The notes: generated by a model not told the origin, from the letters alone. Positions 46,159 through 56,206 are shown, numbered from the stretch's first letter. The stretch is 64,000 nucleotides of DNA from Candidatus Thiodiazotropha sp. (ex Myrtea sp. 'scaly one' KF741663) (GCA_025655555.1 JAHXIQ010000002.1:1-64000), one strand, 5' to 3'. Made by a program: numbers and translations.

Positions 46159-47601
46159 TTATTGATCCCTGGCGCGAATTTCCCTGATCAGGCCGGTGGT
46201 GGAGACATCATCGACATACTCCATCACCATCACCTTGCCGCCGCTCTCGCGCACACATTTTGCACCGGGAATCTTGTCAGGATCATTGTCTCCGCCCTTG
46301 ATGAGAAAATCGGGCTTGAGCCGGCAGATCAGACGCTCAGGGGTCTCCTCGCTGAACGGCACCACCCAGTCGACACAGGCCAATGCGGCAAGTACCGCCA
46401 TACGTCTTTGCAAAACATTGACTGGCCGGTCATCGCCTTTCAACTGGCGCACCGTCTCATCCACATTCACTGCCACCACCAGGCGGTCACCGACACGGCT
46501 GGCCTGCTCCAGATAGGTCACATGACCGGCGTGTAGAATATCAAAACAACCGTTGGTAAAGACCAGGCTCTCACCCTGCAGACGGGCAATCTGAGCAAGA
46601 CGCACCAGTTCGTCTTCCCCGACCACGCCACGGTGAGTCACATGCTGTTCCATCAGTGCCGCCTTGAGCTCATCCATACTGACAGAAGCTGTGCCCAATT
46701 TACCCACTACGACACCGGCTGCCACATTAGCCAGATGGGTAGCGGCATCCATTGGCAGACCGACAGCCATCGCTGCAGCAAGTACAGAAATCACGGTATC
46801 GCCGGCACCGGTCACATCGTAGACTTCCCTTGCATGGGTCGGCATGTGGCGGGGCGCCTGATCTCGCTGTATCAAGGTCATACCCTGCTCGCCCCGGGTG
46901 ACCAGCAATGCCTCAATCTCATACTTGGCCATAACCTCCTCACCCCGCTGAACAAGCTCGTCCTGATCGCGACATTCGCCAGCCATCGATTCGAACTCCG
47001 CCAGATTGGGCGTGATCAGGGTTGCACCGCGATAGCGCTCAAAGTCCCTGACCTTGGGATCGACCAGCACCGGCTTGCCCTGCTGGCGTGCAATCTCGAT
47101 GAATGCCTGGGTACTGTGAAGCGTTCCCTTGTTGTAGTCTGACAGCACAACCAGATCACAATCGTTCAATAACACCTTATAGCGTTCCGTCAGAGATTCA
47201 CTACTGACATTCGGAAATCCATCTTCAAAATCGAGTCTGATCAGCTGCTGATTCCTACTGATGACCCGAAGTTTTGTAATAGTAGGAAAACCTTCCAGCC
47301 TATCGAAGGCACAAGTCACGCCGGCTGCGTCAAGAATGCGCTCGAGGGTTTCGCCGGAATCATCATCACCCACGATACCGGCAAGCATGGCACCACCACC
47401 AAGCGCGGCAATATTCAGCGCGACGTTACCCGCACCACCCGGACGTTGCTCATCATCGCTCACTCGCACCACGGGTACCGGTGCCTCGGGCGAGATTCTG
47501 CCAGTATCGCCGTGCCAGTAGCGGTCGAGCATGATATCGCCGACAACGAGGATTCGCGCCTGCTCGAAGGAAGGTAAATCGATGGACATGGTGAAGGACA
47601 T
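46159..47601 (-). CDS. hldE: Bifunctional heptose-7-phosphate kinase / heptose-1-phosphate adenylyltransferase HldE
   Basis: A 480-residue enzyme that makes ADP-D-glycero-beta-D-manno-heptose precursor for the inner core. The N-terminal PfkB-type kinase (1-320) has RPGGAGNVALNIAALGG and GAGDTVISVLAAAM; the C-terminal cytidylyltransferase-fold domain has TNGCFDILHAGHVTYLEQA with HxGH near residue 357. Length matches E. coli HldE (477). Start could be 47601 or 47589. It precedes the FAD oxidoreductase and aldo/keto reductase, and diverges from msbA. Confidence 0.96.
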   Translation of the reverse strand: MSFTMSIDLPSFEQARILVVGDIMLDRYWHGDTGRISPEAPVPVVRVSDDEQRPGGAGNVALNIAALGGGAMLAGIVGDDDSGETLERILDAAGVTCAFDRLEGFPTITKLRVISRNQQLIRLDFEDGFPNVSSESLTERYKVLLNDCDLVVLSDYNKGTLHSTQAFIEIARQQGKPVLVDPKVRDFERYRGATLITPNLAEFESMAGECRDQDELVQRGEEVMAKYEIEALLVTRGEQGMTLIQRDQAPRHMPTHAREVYDVTGAGDTVISVLAAAMAVGLPMDAATHLANVAAGVVVGKLGTASVSMDELKAALMEQHVTHRGVVGEDELVRLAQIARLQGESLVFTNGCFDILHAGHVTYLEQASRVGDRLVVAVNVDETVRQLKGDDRPVNVLQRRMAVLAALACVDWVVPFSEETPERLICRLKPDFLIKGGDNDPDKIPGAKCVRESGGKVMVMEYVDDVSTTGLIREIRARDQ

Positions 47602-47730
47602 CCGGCTTGTAAAAAGAGTTGTATATTAACACTTCCCGTCACATTCTGGCGATTGGGCGCGGTCATGCGTAAAATCACCAAAGCCCGATTCACCAGCAAT
47701 CACGTATCGCAAGCAGGCCAATTAACACTC

Positions 47731-49455
47731 ATGACCAGTAAACAGCTCTATCTCCGCCTGCTCGGTTACGTTCGCCCCTATCGAAAGACATTTACACTCT
47801 CGATCCTCTTTACCGTACTTCTGGCTTTGACTGAGTGGGTGCTACCGGCACTCTTCAAACCTCTGCTTGACGGCAGCTTTGTCGAGAAAGACATGCAGAC
47901 CATCCGCCTGATGCCCCTTGCCCTGATCGGCATCTTCATTCTTCGTGGCATCGCTTCCTATACCAGCACCATGGCCATCCAATGGGTGGCCAACAAGGTT
48001 GTCATGGATCTGCGCAACGAGATGTTCCAGCGCCTGATGACGTTGCCCAATCGCTACTACGACGACAATCCCACCGGCACCGTTCTCTCCAAGATCACCT
48101 TCAACGTGCAGCAGGTGGCATCTGCTTCTACCGAGGTGCTCATCGTGCTGGTACGCGATTCGGTCGCCGTTCTCGGACTTTTGGGCTGGATGCTCTACCT
48201 GGACTGGCGCCTGACCCTATCCATTTTAATCATTGGCCCACTCATTGGCCTGCTGGTCAACTCCATCAGCAGACGACTGCGCCAATTGAGCGAATCAATC
48301 CAGAGTTCCATGGGCGATATGACCCACGTGCTGGAAGAGGGCATCCAGGGCAACAAGGTAGTCAAACTTTTTGGTGGCCAGGAGTACGAAACAAAACGCT
48401 TTGCTCATGTGACCAACTGGGTGCGCCGCTACCACATGAAGCGTGTCGCGGCAGCTGCACTCGCCTCACCGGCAGGTCAGCTGATCATGGTGCTGGGCCT
48501 GGCAGGTGTAGTCTATTATGCCTCACTACAATCATTGGAAAACAAATTTACTGTGGGCGCCTTCGTCTCTTTTATCGGCGCGCTGGCGATGATGATGTCA
48601 CCGATAAAGAAGCTGATCCGTATTAACGAACAGCTTCAACCCGGGTTGGCGGCCGCACAAAGTGTGTTTGAACTTGTCGACCAACTGCCGGAGAAAGACG
48701 AGGGTGATCATCAAGTTGAGCGCCTGCAAGGGCAGATCAAGTTTGACCAGGTCTGCTTCAGTTATCCGGGTTCCGCAAAGCCGGCGGTAGATTCGCTATC
48801 CCTAACGATTAAACCCGGTGAACGCATTGCCTTGGTAGGTCCATCAGGGGGAGGCAAAACCACAATCGCCAACCTGATTCCTCGCTTCTACAATCTAGAC
48901 CAAGGCAGCATTCTAATTGACGGCATCGACATCCAATCGATGCCCCTCTCAAGCTTGCGTAAGAACATTGCACTGGTCAGCCAAGAAGTCATCCTTTTCA
49001 ATGACAGCGTGGAGGCCAACATCGCCTATGGAGAGATGCGGGACACCCCAAGATCACAGGTAATCGATGCTGCAAATGCAGCCTATGCCATGGATTTCAT
49101 CGAGAAGATGCCCGAGGGGCTTGATACGCTGATTGGAGAAAAAGGCGTCAGACTCTCCGGTGGACAGAGACAACGACTGGCGATTGCGAGAGCCCTACTA
49201 AAAGACGCGCCCATCCTAATTCTGGATGAAGCCACCTCAGCCCTCGACAATGAATCTGAGCGCTACATCCAGCAGGCGCTGGAAGCTCTCACAAAAGACC
49301 GCACGACGATAATCATCGCGCATCGACTCACAACCATCGAAAATGCCGATCGCATTGTCGTTATTGCTAATGGACACATTGAGGAAATCGGCACGCACCA
49401 AGAATTGATGACAAAAAAGGGATTTTACAGCACCCTATATGAGAATCTGAATTGA
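47731..49455 (+). CDS. msbA: Lipid A export ATP-binding/permease MsbA
   Basis: A 574-residue ABC half-transporter that flips lipid A-core across the inner membrane. Six TM helices lie in residues 15-300, with NRYYDDNPTGTVLSKIT typical of MsbA. The nucleotide-binding domain has Walker A GPSGGGKTT near 370, the LSGGQRQRLAIARAL signature near 474 and Walker B ILILDEATSALD near 492. The frame opens at 47653, but the ATG at 47731 gives the usual N-terminus. Followed by the fkbM-type gene on the same strand. Confidence 0.93.
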   Translation: MTSKQLYLRLLGYVRPYRKTFTLSILFTVLLALTEWVLPALFKPLLDGSFVEKDMQTIRLMPLALIGIFILRGIASYTSTMAIQWVANKVVMDLRNEMFQRLMTLPNRYYDDNPTGTVLSKITFNVQQVASASTEVLIVLVRDSVAVLGLLGWMLYLDWRLTLSILIIGPLIGLLVNSISRRLRQLSESIQSSMGDMTHVLEEGIQGNKVVKLFGGQEYETKRFAHVTNWVRRYHMKRVAAAALASPAGQLIMVLGLAGVVYYASLQSLENKFTVGAFVSFIGALAMMMSPIKKLIRINEQLQPGLAAAQSVFELVDQLPEKDEGDHQVERLQGQIKFDQVCFSYPGSAKPAVDSLSLTIKPGERIALVGPSGGGKTTIANLIPRFYNLDQGSILIDGIDIQSMPLSSLRKNIALVSQEVILFNDSVEANIAYGEMRDTPRSQVIDAANAAYAMDFIEKMPEGLDTLIGEKGVRLSGGQRQRLAIARALLKDAPILILDEATSALDNESERYIQQALEALTKDRTTIIIAHRLTTIENADRIVVIANGHIEEIGTHQELMTKKGFYSTLYENLN

Positions 49456-49529
49456 TTCTCACTAATAATGCTTGTTCTTAGATTTATGCAACTTGAATCA
49501 AAATCGGTAGATCACGCCCGAGGCATGTA

Positions 49530-50285
49530 ATGTTCCGTCAAATCAAAACTTATCTTCCCACTGTAGGCTTGCGTGGCTCGCTCTATGCTTTATGGGGCAG
49601 CATAAAAAATAAGACATTTGATCTTAAGATCGAAGAGCCCGGCATTCGTCACCCGTTCTACTTAAGGCTACCCTCATCAGATGCGCCAACATACAAACAA
49701 GTATTCATGAAACATGAATATGATTTCGAGGTTGATGCAGATCCGAAAATCATTGTCGATGCAGGTGCCAATATAGGGCTCGCCTCGATCTATTTCGCTA
49801 ACAGATATCCGCGAGCCACCATTTATGCTGTCGAACCTGAGCAGAGCAATTTCAACGCCCTACAGAAAAATACTGCCGGTTATGAAAACATCGTAGCGAT
49901 TCACGCCGCACTATGGCATGAAAAGCGCAAAATAAACCTGGTCGATCCCGGCCTGGGTAATTGGGGATTCATGACACAGGAAACCGAAACAAGCGAACAG
50001 ATCGGAGAAGAACGACATCTGGTTCAGGCAATTACCGTTGACAACATTCTCAGTGACTATGACATTAATCGTATTGATATCCTGAAAATCGACATCGAGG
50101 GTGCCGAGCGGGAGGTTTTCTCAAACACCTCCTCCTGGCTGGATAAAGTCGACATGATCATTATTGAACTACACGAAAGGATGAAACAGGGCTGCAACCG
50201 AAGCTTCTACAATGGATCAAACGGCTTTGCTTACGAATGGTCACAGGGTGAAAATGTCTACCTTTCTAGGCAGCAGAAAAAATAG
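49530..50285 (+). CDS. FkbM-family methyltransferase
   Basis: A 251-residue SAM-dependent O-methyltransferase of the FkbM type, likely acting on a sugar of the LPS. The SAM motif is VDAGANIGLASIYFANRYP, with AVEPEQSNF as motif II and LKIDIEGAE as the family motif. Its surroundings (msbA before, waaL beyond) support a role in LPS decoration, by inference. Its base composition is visibly more AT-rich than that of msbA, as are the genes opposite, suggesting acquired LPS genes. Converges on waaL. Confidence 0.85.
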   Translation: MFRQIKTYLPTVGLRGSLYALWGSIKNKTFDLKIEEPGIRHPFYLRLPSSDAPTYKQVFMKHEYDFEVDADPKIIVDAGANIGLASIYFANRYPRATIYAVEPEQSNFNALQKNTAGYENIVAIHAALWHEKRKINLVDPGLGNWGFMTQETETSEQIGEERHLVQAITVDNILSDYDINRIDILKIDIEGAEREVFSNTSSWLDKVDMIIIELHERMKQGCNRSFYNGSNGFAYEWSQGENVYLSRQQKK

Positions 50286-50321
50286 AGATCAGACAGCCCC
50301 ATATATATTCACACCACTGAT

Positions 50322-51566
50322 TCAGGGTTTACCCGCTTTATCTGGCGAACCATCAACCTTAGACGCCATTTGAAGTGACATCGCCCCCATCATTCCCATC
50401 CAGAGCAAAATAAATCGTCCCTCACTGAAAGTAGAGAAGTGCGAGCTAAATAGGCTTGTGGCACACCATGCAAGCAGCACACCCCCTCCTATCATTTTCC
50501 ACGGCCCATCGACTTTCTGCATAAAAAATGATGCGATGAAACCAATAAACACAATAAGTCCGACAACCCCATGCTCAACAATAATTTTTAAAAACTGATT
50601 ATGCGGGTCTCCGGTTGAGAATTTTCGCCAACCCGTTTCATCATCTATCTGCTTGCTGTATGCGCGTTCGAAACCACCCGTACCAAAACCGAAGATCGGC
50701 CTTTCAAGTACCATGTGTTTCGTATTCTCCAACATCACCATTCGCGCACCAAGGGAATTATAGACTTCGGATGACTTATAACTTAAAGCCTCATCAATTG
50801 CTTGATTAATTCTTTGATTGGCAACAGGCGAAACCATCAAAAGCGATATCGCCAAAGCAGGTACTGCAACTATGAGCAGCCATTTTTTCCAACCTTTGAA
50901 GAGATGGAACACGGCAACCGCAAGCAGCACGAGAAATGCCAGATATCCGCTTCTGCCTGGCGTAATAACAATTACGTTGGTAACCAGTATCAAACTACTG
51001 ACTAGCAAGGTGTATCGACGTATCGATGACTCATAGACATTAAACATAAGCAGCATCACAGCAACGAAAGCTGCAACTGAAAAAAACATCCCTTGGGTTG
51101 CATGGTTTCGAAGAATAATACCAGGTGGATACTTGTAAACACCCACATCCGTGAAAAATGTAGCGTAGGAGGCAATCCCACAGATCGCCACGACCAAAAC
51201 CAACAACCAAGCCGATCTTTGCTTCCACACCAACTCATCGAATACCGCCAAGGCCATCATCACCATTAGCAGCTTTCTCCAACCCCACAAAAACCTCCCG
51301 CTAACCGAGAAGGTTTCAATTGAATAAAAGACTCCAGCGACTAATACCAAGCCAAAGCCGATTGACATTATCATCAATGGCTGGCTGAGGGTCAGCCTCA
51401 GTCGCGCTCTTAACTCACTTGAGGACACAAAAGCGACATATAGCAGCAGTTCCGCCAACACAGCAAGAGGCGGCGAGAACATGATCGCCACCAACTCAAA
51501 CAGAAGCAAATATCTGGCGAAAGACAATGCAGAAAAGCGTTGTGTATATTCCTGTAGAACTGACAC
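50322..51566 (-). CDS. O-antigen ligase family protein (WaaL-like)
   Basis: A 414-residue polytopic inner-membrane protein with ten or more TM helices and one larger periplasmic loop (about 245-325). That loop contains GFGTGGFERAY and DPHNQFLKIIVEHGVVGL, in which the His-Asn matches the conserved residues of WaaL/O-antigen ligases that join polymer to lipid A-core. Last gene of the long leftward LPS string, 15 bases past the GT25 stop. Members of the Wzy_C family also include polymerases, so the exact reaction is less certain. Confidence 0.85.
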   Translation of the reverse strand: MSVLQEYTQRFSALSFARYLLLFELVAIMFSPPLAVLAELLLYVAFVSSSELRARLRLTLSQPLMIMSIGFGLVLVAGVFYSIETFSVSGRFLWGWRKLLMVMMALAVFDELVWKQRSAWLLVLVVAICGIASYATFFTDVGVYKYPPGIILRNHATQGMFFSVAAFVAVMLLMFNVYESSIRRYTLLVSSLILVTNVIVITPGRSGYLAFLVLLAVAVFHLFKGWKKWLLIVAVPALAISLLMVSPVANQRINQAIDEALSYKSSEVYNSLGARMVMLENTKHMVLERPIFGFGTGGFERAYSKQIDDETGWRKFSTGDPHNQFLKIIVEHGVVGLIVFIGFIASFFMQKVDGPWKMIGGGVLLAWCATSLFSSHFSTFSEGRFILLWMGMMGAMSLQMASKVDGSPDKAGKP

Positions 51567-51581
51567 GACCTATACTTCCCC

Positions 51582-52355
51582 TTAGGCTATTTTCATCCCA
51601 AGAAATACTTTTAGTTTAACCAACCACCGCCTCAGTTTTCTACGCTGGAACCTATTCCATCGATAACGTAAAACATTGTATAGGCGGCCATGCTTGCTTC
51701 GGCTCGAATCAAGTTCAGTATCAAAGTAACCAAACACACTTCCCTGCTCGACCAGCGGCTCTCTAAACCAATACTGTCGAATATCGATCAGGCCATCAAT
51801 GCTTCTGACCAGGTGATCCGCAGGCAATGTGACTTTATTCTTATCAAGCCAATCAAGACGTTTATTAATCGCTGCCAGATCAGTAATGTATCCTTCCGTT
51901 GTCGCAATTGGCTGAGGCACAAGCATCTCATCACTCAAAAAGAATGAGTCCGTTACCTTAGTATCAGATCCACCAAGGTACACAAGATACCCCTCATCCA
52001 GCTTATCAATAAGCGGTGCACCAGCACATAGCTTTTGCGTAAAATCTCGACACAAAAATACGTCATCCTCAAATATAAGAATTCGTTTGTATGACTGCTC
52101 CCTAGCCACTTGCCAAGCCTTGATATGCTTTAGCACGAGAGATTGATGCGGCAGTCTCATTGGACTTTCCGCAAATACAGTATCCAGTAATTGCTGATCG
52201 ATCTCAGGGGGGTCGTAATCAAAAATAAAGTTGAAAGCTATACCATGATCCTGGAACTGCTTTTTGACATGCTCAATGCGCTGAGTAAAAGATGCAACGC
52301 TTAAAACAAAAACGGCATCCACGCAGTCACTGACCTTATTCAATACTTCACTCAT
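51582..52355 (-). CDS. Glycosyltransferase family 25 protein
   Basis: A 257-residue cytosolic GT25 sugar transferase, a family of LPS galactosyl and glucosyl transferases (LpsA/Lex1 type). The N-terminus reads VFVLSVASFTQRIEHVKKQF, and IFEDDVFL is the metal/nucleotide-sugar DxD-like motif. YVYLGG-like and a basic C-terminus (RRKLRRWLVKLK) may help it reach the membrane. Ten bases separate it from the upstream glycosyltransferase gene. Donor and acceptor unknown. Confidence 0.87.
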   Translation of the reverse strand: MSEVLNKVSDCVDAVFVLSVASFTQRIEHVKKQFQDHGIAFNFIFDYDPPEIDQQLLDTVFAESPMRLPHQSLVLKHIKAWQVAREQSYKRILIFEDDVFLCRDFTQKLCAGAPLIDKLDEGYLVYLGGSDTKVTDSFFLSDEMLVPQPIATTEGYITDLAAINKRLDWLDKNKVTLPADHLVRSIDGLIDIRQYWFREPLVEQGSVFGYFDTELDSSRSKHGRLYNVLRYRWNRFQRRKLRRWLVKLKVFLGMKIA

Positions 52356-52364
52356 CAGAACACC

Positions 52365-53540
52365 TCAAAGCAAATCCTCGCTACTCGCCGGCCTCTCTTG
52401 CAGAGATCTCTTAATTTCCTCAATCACAACACTGACACCAAGACCATCAAGACATTTACTGCGACTCTGCCTGTGTCTCTCGCAGCCCTCCTCTCGGCAT
52501 GGCACACAATTATCAGGCAAGTAAGCCCCCTGTACCAGACAAACATTACCCACCCTTTGCGGCGTCGAGGAGTACATTTGAAAAGGCGACACAGTGTCAT
52601 TGAAGCCTTTTGGCCAAGGCCCCCACTTTACGGGATTACTGGGACCGTAAATAGCGACAACAGGCACCCCTGTCGATGCGGCAAGGTGAGTAACTGAGGT
52701 ATCCGGCCCGATAAAGACAGCAGATGAAGACACGACATTCGTAATCTCACCGAAACTTAACTTACCCGCCAAGTTATTAACATCGGCCTCGAAACCAGCG
52801 GTCAATTCCTCGCAGAAAGCCTGCTCTACTTTGTCTGGTCCACCGGTTAAAATGACAGCCATTCCTCGCCCGACTATCCAGGCGATCAACTCCCTCCAAG
52901 CTTTCGTTGTCCACTGTTTGTAGGGCCATTTCGGAAAGGGGTGTATTACAGCATAGGGCTTCTCACTTCGATCGTGACCTAGAATCCTGTTTTTTTCTTT
53001 GCCGGACATATTAGCGTATGGAGGCACCACATCGCGCACAGGCTCAATATTTAACACCCTTGCGAGAGCAAGATTCTGCTCTACGGTATGGGTATTGATA
53101 TCATCCAGCATTGCCCATCCCTGATTCATCCTTCGCTTTAATGCGTAGTTACTGTCTTGATCTGAAATCAGACTAATTCTCTTCGCAGATGCCAAAAATG
53201 CATAAATGTTTGGCCGATCACCGGCCAGTGATGAGACTGCCAGATTATAGCGACGATAGATTTGACGTAGCAGCTTTACGTTATGCTTAAACCCTGACTT
53301 CGTCTCAACTTCTATTAGTTTCGCTATATCCTGATTGCCTTCCAGGATCGCTCCAGTATTCCGAAATACCAGAACATCGATTATTGATTCTGGCCACGCC
53401 TGCTTCAGACTATGTATCAGTGGCGTTACCAACAGTACGTCACCAATCCTTCTTGTCGCAATCACCAGCACCCGCTCAGGACCGTTCGCGACAGGATACC
53501 CAAAGGACTTGATGGCAACCGGCTCAGTCATTGAAGCCAT
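52365..53540 (-). CDS. Glycosyltransferase family 9, third heptosyltransferase-like protein
   Basis: A 391-residue GT9 protein related to WaaQ/WaaC/WaaF, adding a heptose or related sugar in the LPS core. VIATRRIGDVLLVTPLIHSLK is the GT9 start, HPFPKWPYKQW the middle and FIGPDTSVTHLAASTGVPVVAIYGPSNP the donor-binding region. The family's C-terminal cysteine cluster is extended (CVPCREEGCERHRQ). Several ATG starts overlap the end of the preceding gene; 53540 has GGAG near it. Third GT9 gene of the operon. Confidence 0.88.
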   Translation of the reverse strand: MASMTEPVAIKSFGYPVANGPERVLVIATRRIGDVLLVTPLIHSLKQAWPESIIDVLVFRNTGAILEGNQDIAKLIEVETKSGFKHNVKLLRQIYRRYNLAVSSLAGDRPNIYAFLASAKRISLISDQDSNYALKRRMNQGWAMLDDINTHTVEQNLALARVLNIEPVRDVVPPYANMSGKEKNRILGHDRSEKPYAVIHPFPKWPYKQWTTKAWRELIAWIVGRGMAVILTGGPDKVEQAFCEELTAGFEADVNNLAGKLSFGEITNVVSSSAVFIGPDTSVTHLAASTGVPVVAIYGPSNPVKWGPWPKGFNDTVSPFQMYSSTPQRVGNVCLVQGAYLPDNCVPCREEGCERHRQSRSKCLDGLGVSVVIEEIKRSLQERPASSEDLL

Positions 53541-54369
53541 TTTCTCCAACATGATTTGAGACACCACTATGTGCTACAAGATCCCGCTTTCCCTCCAGTG
53601 CATCATTGAGTCGTTTTAGATTATCCGGTTCGAGATTGCGATTGTTTTCTCTATGCCACAAATGCAAAACAGGCACTGAAAAATGGCCATCTTTCCGGGT
53701 AACACCATTTCCCATGAGGCGAACTACCAGGTCGGCATCCTCATGTCCCCAGCCGGAAAATTCTTCATCAAAACCGTTAACAGCAAAAAAATCCCGCCTC
53801 CAGATTCCCAGGTTACAGCTCTGGGCACCGGACCACTTATATGCCCTTTTCTTTCGCCAGGCGCCATCTCCCAGACGAATCAGTGGAAGCAACCGATTGA
53901 CCTCACCCATCAATCTGCCTCTAATCCATCGAGGCAAACTCCAACAAAAGGGTTTCTCTCTTCCTTCCAGTACCAATCGACTCAATGCCTCACTCATCAG
54001 TATTCGGTTTCCCACCACTTGGCAGTTGTTCTCTGCCAATGCCAGATGGCGCTTAATGAAATCGGGAAATACCAGGCAGTCCCCATCAAGAAACACCAGG
54101 TAGTCACCTTGTGACGCAGCCACACCACGATTTCTCGCTTGGCCGGCACGAAACCCCTTATCTTCTTGCCAGAGAAATTTAAGATTACAGGCAATTTTTC
54201 CCTGCCAGGCATCAACAACCGAACGAGTTTCCGGAGCAGAACCATCATCGGTCACAATAATTTCCAACGGCATAACCGTTTGTAATGACATTGCCTCAAG
54301 CACACGATCCAGCGCCCTTGGCCACTCGTAGGTAACAATGATGACACTGACTCTCATCGCACCACTCAT
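53524..54369 (-). CDS. Glycosyltransferase family 2 protein
   Basis: A 281-residue GT-A-fold transferase. RVSVIIVTYEWPRALDRVLEAM begins the domain, IVTDDGS and YLVFLDGDCL hold the nucleotide-sugar and metal residues, and GWGHEDADLVVRLM is the C-terminal galactosyltransferase-type acceptor motif (Glyco_transf_7C-like). ATG at 54369 begins one base after the preceding gene's stop. It overlaps the following gene. Product likely one outer-core sugar; specificity unknown. Confidence 0.87.
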   Translation of the reverse strand: MSGAMRVSVIIVTYEWPRALDRVLEAMSLQTVMPLEIIVTDDGSAPETRSVVDAWQGKIACNLKFLWQEDKGFRAGQARNRGVAASQGDYLVFLDGDCLVFPDFIKRHLALAENNCQVVGNRILMSEALSRLVLEGREKPFCWSLPRWIRGRLMGEVNRLLPLIRLGDGAWRKKRAYKWSGAQSCNLGIWRRDFFAVNGFDEEFSGWGHEDADLVVRLMGNGVTRKDGHFSVPVLHLWHRENNRNLEPDNLKRLNDALEGKRDLVAHSGVSNHVGENGFND

Positions 54370-54370
54370 G

Positions 54371-55123
54371 TCATCTCTTTTCATCAAGATAGAGTAGCTT
54401 GAGGTACTTATAGTAGACGCCTTCGGCATTCGATACCGCCAACAAAAAACCCTCACGCCCATCGAGAAATCCCGCCTTCAAAACATAGGTTCTGAAGAAA
54501 GCCCAGAGGCCACGAAACACTGCCGTGGGTAAACTGCTTTTTTTCTGCTGGCTGAATAACTTTTCGGCACTCGCACTGGAGTAGCGATTCACCTTATCCA
54601 ATACCTGCTCCAAAGAATCGAAGCTTCGATGCAGGATGGAGTGATGCAACTGCCCAGGCTTACTTTCAAAAACAAGTCTTTCGTGAACCACATCGTCACT
54701 GAAAGCGGCACTGCTACGGCGAAACAGCCTTGCCACATAATCGGGTCGCCAGCCACTATGCAGAATTTCTCTACCGCAATAGGATGAAAGCCTGGGAATC
54801 TCATAGACATCTGCAGACTTGGCATCTGTGATAACCGCCTCAATCTCTGCTCGAAGATCCGGCGGTATGCGTTCATCGGCATCGAGTGAGAGCACCCACT
54901 CTCCACTGGCATGAGACAGTGCTCGATTCTTTTGCACACCGAATCCCTGCCAGTCCCGATCCACAAAAACATGGCTGGTATATTCTCGACAAATACTCAG
55001 CGTGTCGTCTTCGCTGCCCGAATCAAGCACAATGATCTCATCCGTCCAGGCGACACTACTCAGACAGTCCCTGATTCTTGATGCCTCATTCTGCGTAATA
55101 ATACAGACGCTTAGACGGGCCAT
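54371..55123 (-). CDS. Glycosyltransferase family 2, WaaE/KdtX-like core glucosyltransferase
   Basis: A 250-residue GT2 transferase resembling WaaE/KdtX, which adds glucose to heptose I of the inner core in many gammaproteobacteria. ARLSVCIITQNEASRIRDCL, DEIIVLDSGSEDDT, WVLSLDADERI and the GREILHSGWRPDYVARLFRR stretch are typical. Its position directly after waaC supports the assignment. Next gene starts one base past the stop. Confidence 0.88.
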   Translation of the reverse strand: MARLSVCIITQNEASRIRDCLSSVAWTDEIIVLDSGSEDDTLSICREYTSHVFVDRDWQGFGVQKNRALSHASGEWVLSLDADERIPPDLRAEIEAVITDAKSADVYEIPRLSSYCGREILHSGWRPDYVARLFRRSSAAFSDDVVHERLVFESKPGQLHHSILHRSFDSLEQVLDKVNRYSSASAEKLFSQQKKSSLPTAVFRGLWAFFRTYVLKAGFLDGREGFLLAVSNAEGVYYKYLKLLYLDEKR

Positions 55124-55180
55124 ATCGATACTGTTTTATTCATAATTAGGTTCGCAGAAGGTTATGCAGCGACACTTTTC

Positions 55181-56206
55181 TCAAAGCTCTTTCATACAAA
55201 CACGAAGCGTATCAAAGATCAGCCTGGGGAGCAGAGTTTCGAAACAGACCGGGTCGCCATTACTTGCAAGCCTGTGATCACAGACTCTTTTCAAACAAGG
55301 CATACACTTATACTCGGTTGATATATTTCTCTGGCCTTTACCAACAACACCTGTCAGTACAGGATCGGTAGGGCCAACCAGTACGACTACCGGCACCGTC
55401 AATGCGCTGGCCAGATGCGCCAGACCGGTATCCACCGCCACCACACCGTCAGCCCCGGCAATGATTCCTGCCAATTGACTGATCCCCATTCTCGGTAACA
55501 ATGCTATTGCAGACGCATCTTGGCTAATACGCTCCCCCCGCAACCGCTCCTCATCATTTCCCCAAGGAAGCAACACCCGATATCCCTCTGACACAGCAAC
55601 ATGAGCCAGCTCCCGCCAATGTTTTTCCGGGTAGTGCTTGCTCTGCCAGGTCGTACCATGCAAAAAAACCAAATACGGCGTCTCTGGCCGTTCAGGGTTC
55701 AGTCGCTTCAGATCGATACCATAATCCACTGTCGAAAGCGTTACATCGTAACCCAATACCTGGGCAAAAAGCTGACGCACCCGATCGATAGCGTGTCCAC
55801 CTTTAGCAACTTTCATTGGATGACGATAGGCCAGCGATGCCAGCGATTCACGGGCCGATTGCCGGTCAAGCCCAAAACTTGGTCCGTGGCTCATGGTCGT
55901 TATCAGCGCACTTTTCAGCAAACCCTGAGCATCGATAACCACATCGTAGACAGATTGTTTCAATGCCTGACGGAATGTCTTCCATTCGCTACTGCGCCAA
56001 GCTTCCCATGGAGATTTTCGCCAACGACGCAGGGCGACAGGAATCACTCGATCAACGGCAGGATGCCAGGCAGGAATTTCGGCAAAGGCTTCTTCGACCA
56101 CCCAATCGAAACGTATACCGGGAATTGCCGCCATAGCATCGGTCAATGCAGGCAGTGTGTGAATCACATCTCCCAACGAAGAGGTCTTGATGACCAATAC
56201 TCTCAT
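55181..56206 (-). CDS. waaC: ADP-heptose:LPS heptosyltransferase I WaaC
   Basis: A 341-residue GT9 enzyme that adds the first heptose to Kdo2-lipid A. VIKTSSLGDVIHTLPALTDA is the WaaC N-terminal signature; FDWVVEEAFAEIPAWHP and YDVVIDAQGLLKSA also fit WaaC over WaaF. AVDTGLAHLASALTVPVVVLVGPTDP is the donor site. Overlaps waaF by ATGA. The C-terminal cysteine motif (KCMPCLKRVCDH) is a longer form than in E. coli. Confidence 0.94.
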   Translation of the reverse strand: MRVLVIKTSSLGDVIHTLPALTDAMAAIPGIRFDWVVEEAFAEIPAWHPAVDRVIPVALRRWRKSPWEAWRSSEWKTFRQALKQSVYDVVIDAQGLLKSALITTMSHGPSFGLDRQSARESLASLAYRHPMKVAKGGHAIDRVRQLFAQVLGYDVTLSTVDYGIDLKRLNPERPETPYLVFLHGTTWQSKHYPEKHWRELAHVAVSEGYRVLLPWGNDEERLRGERISQDASAIALLPRMGISQLAGIIAGADGVVAVDTGLAHLASALTVPVVVLVGPTDPVLTGVVGKGQRNISTEYKCMPCLKRVCDHRLASNGDPVCFETLLPRLIFDTLRVCMKEL

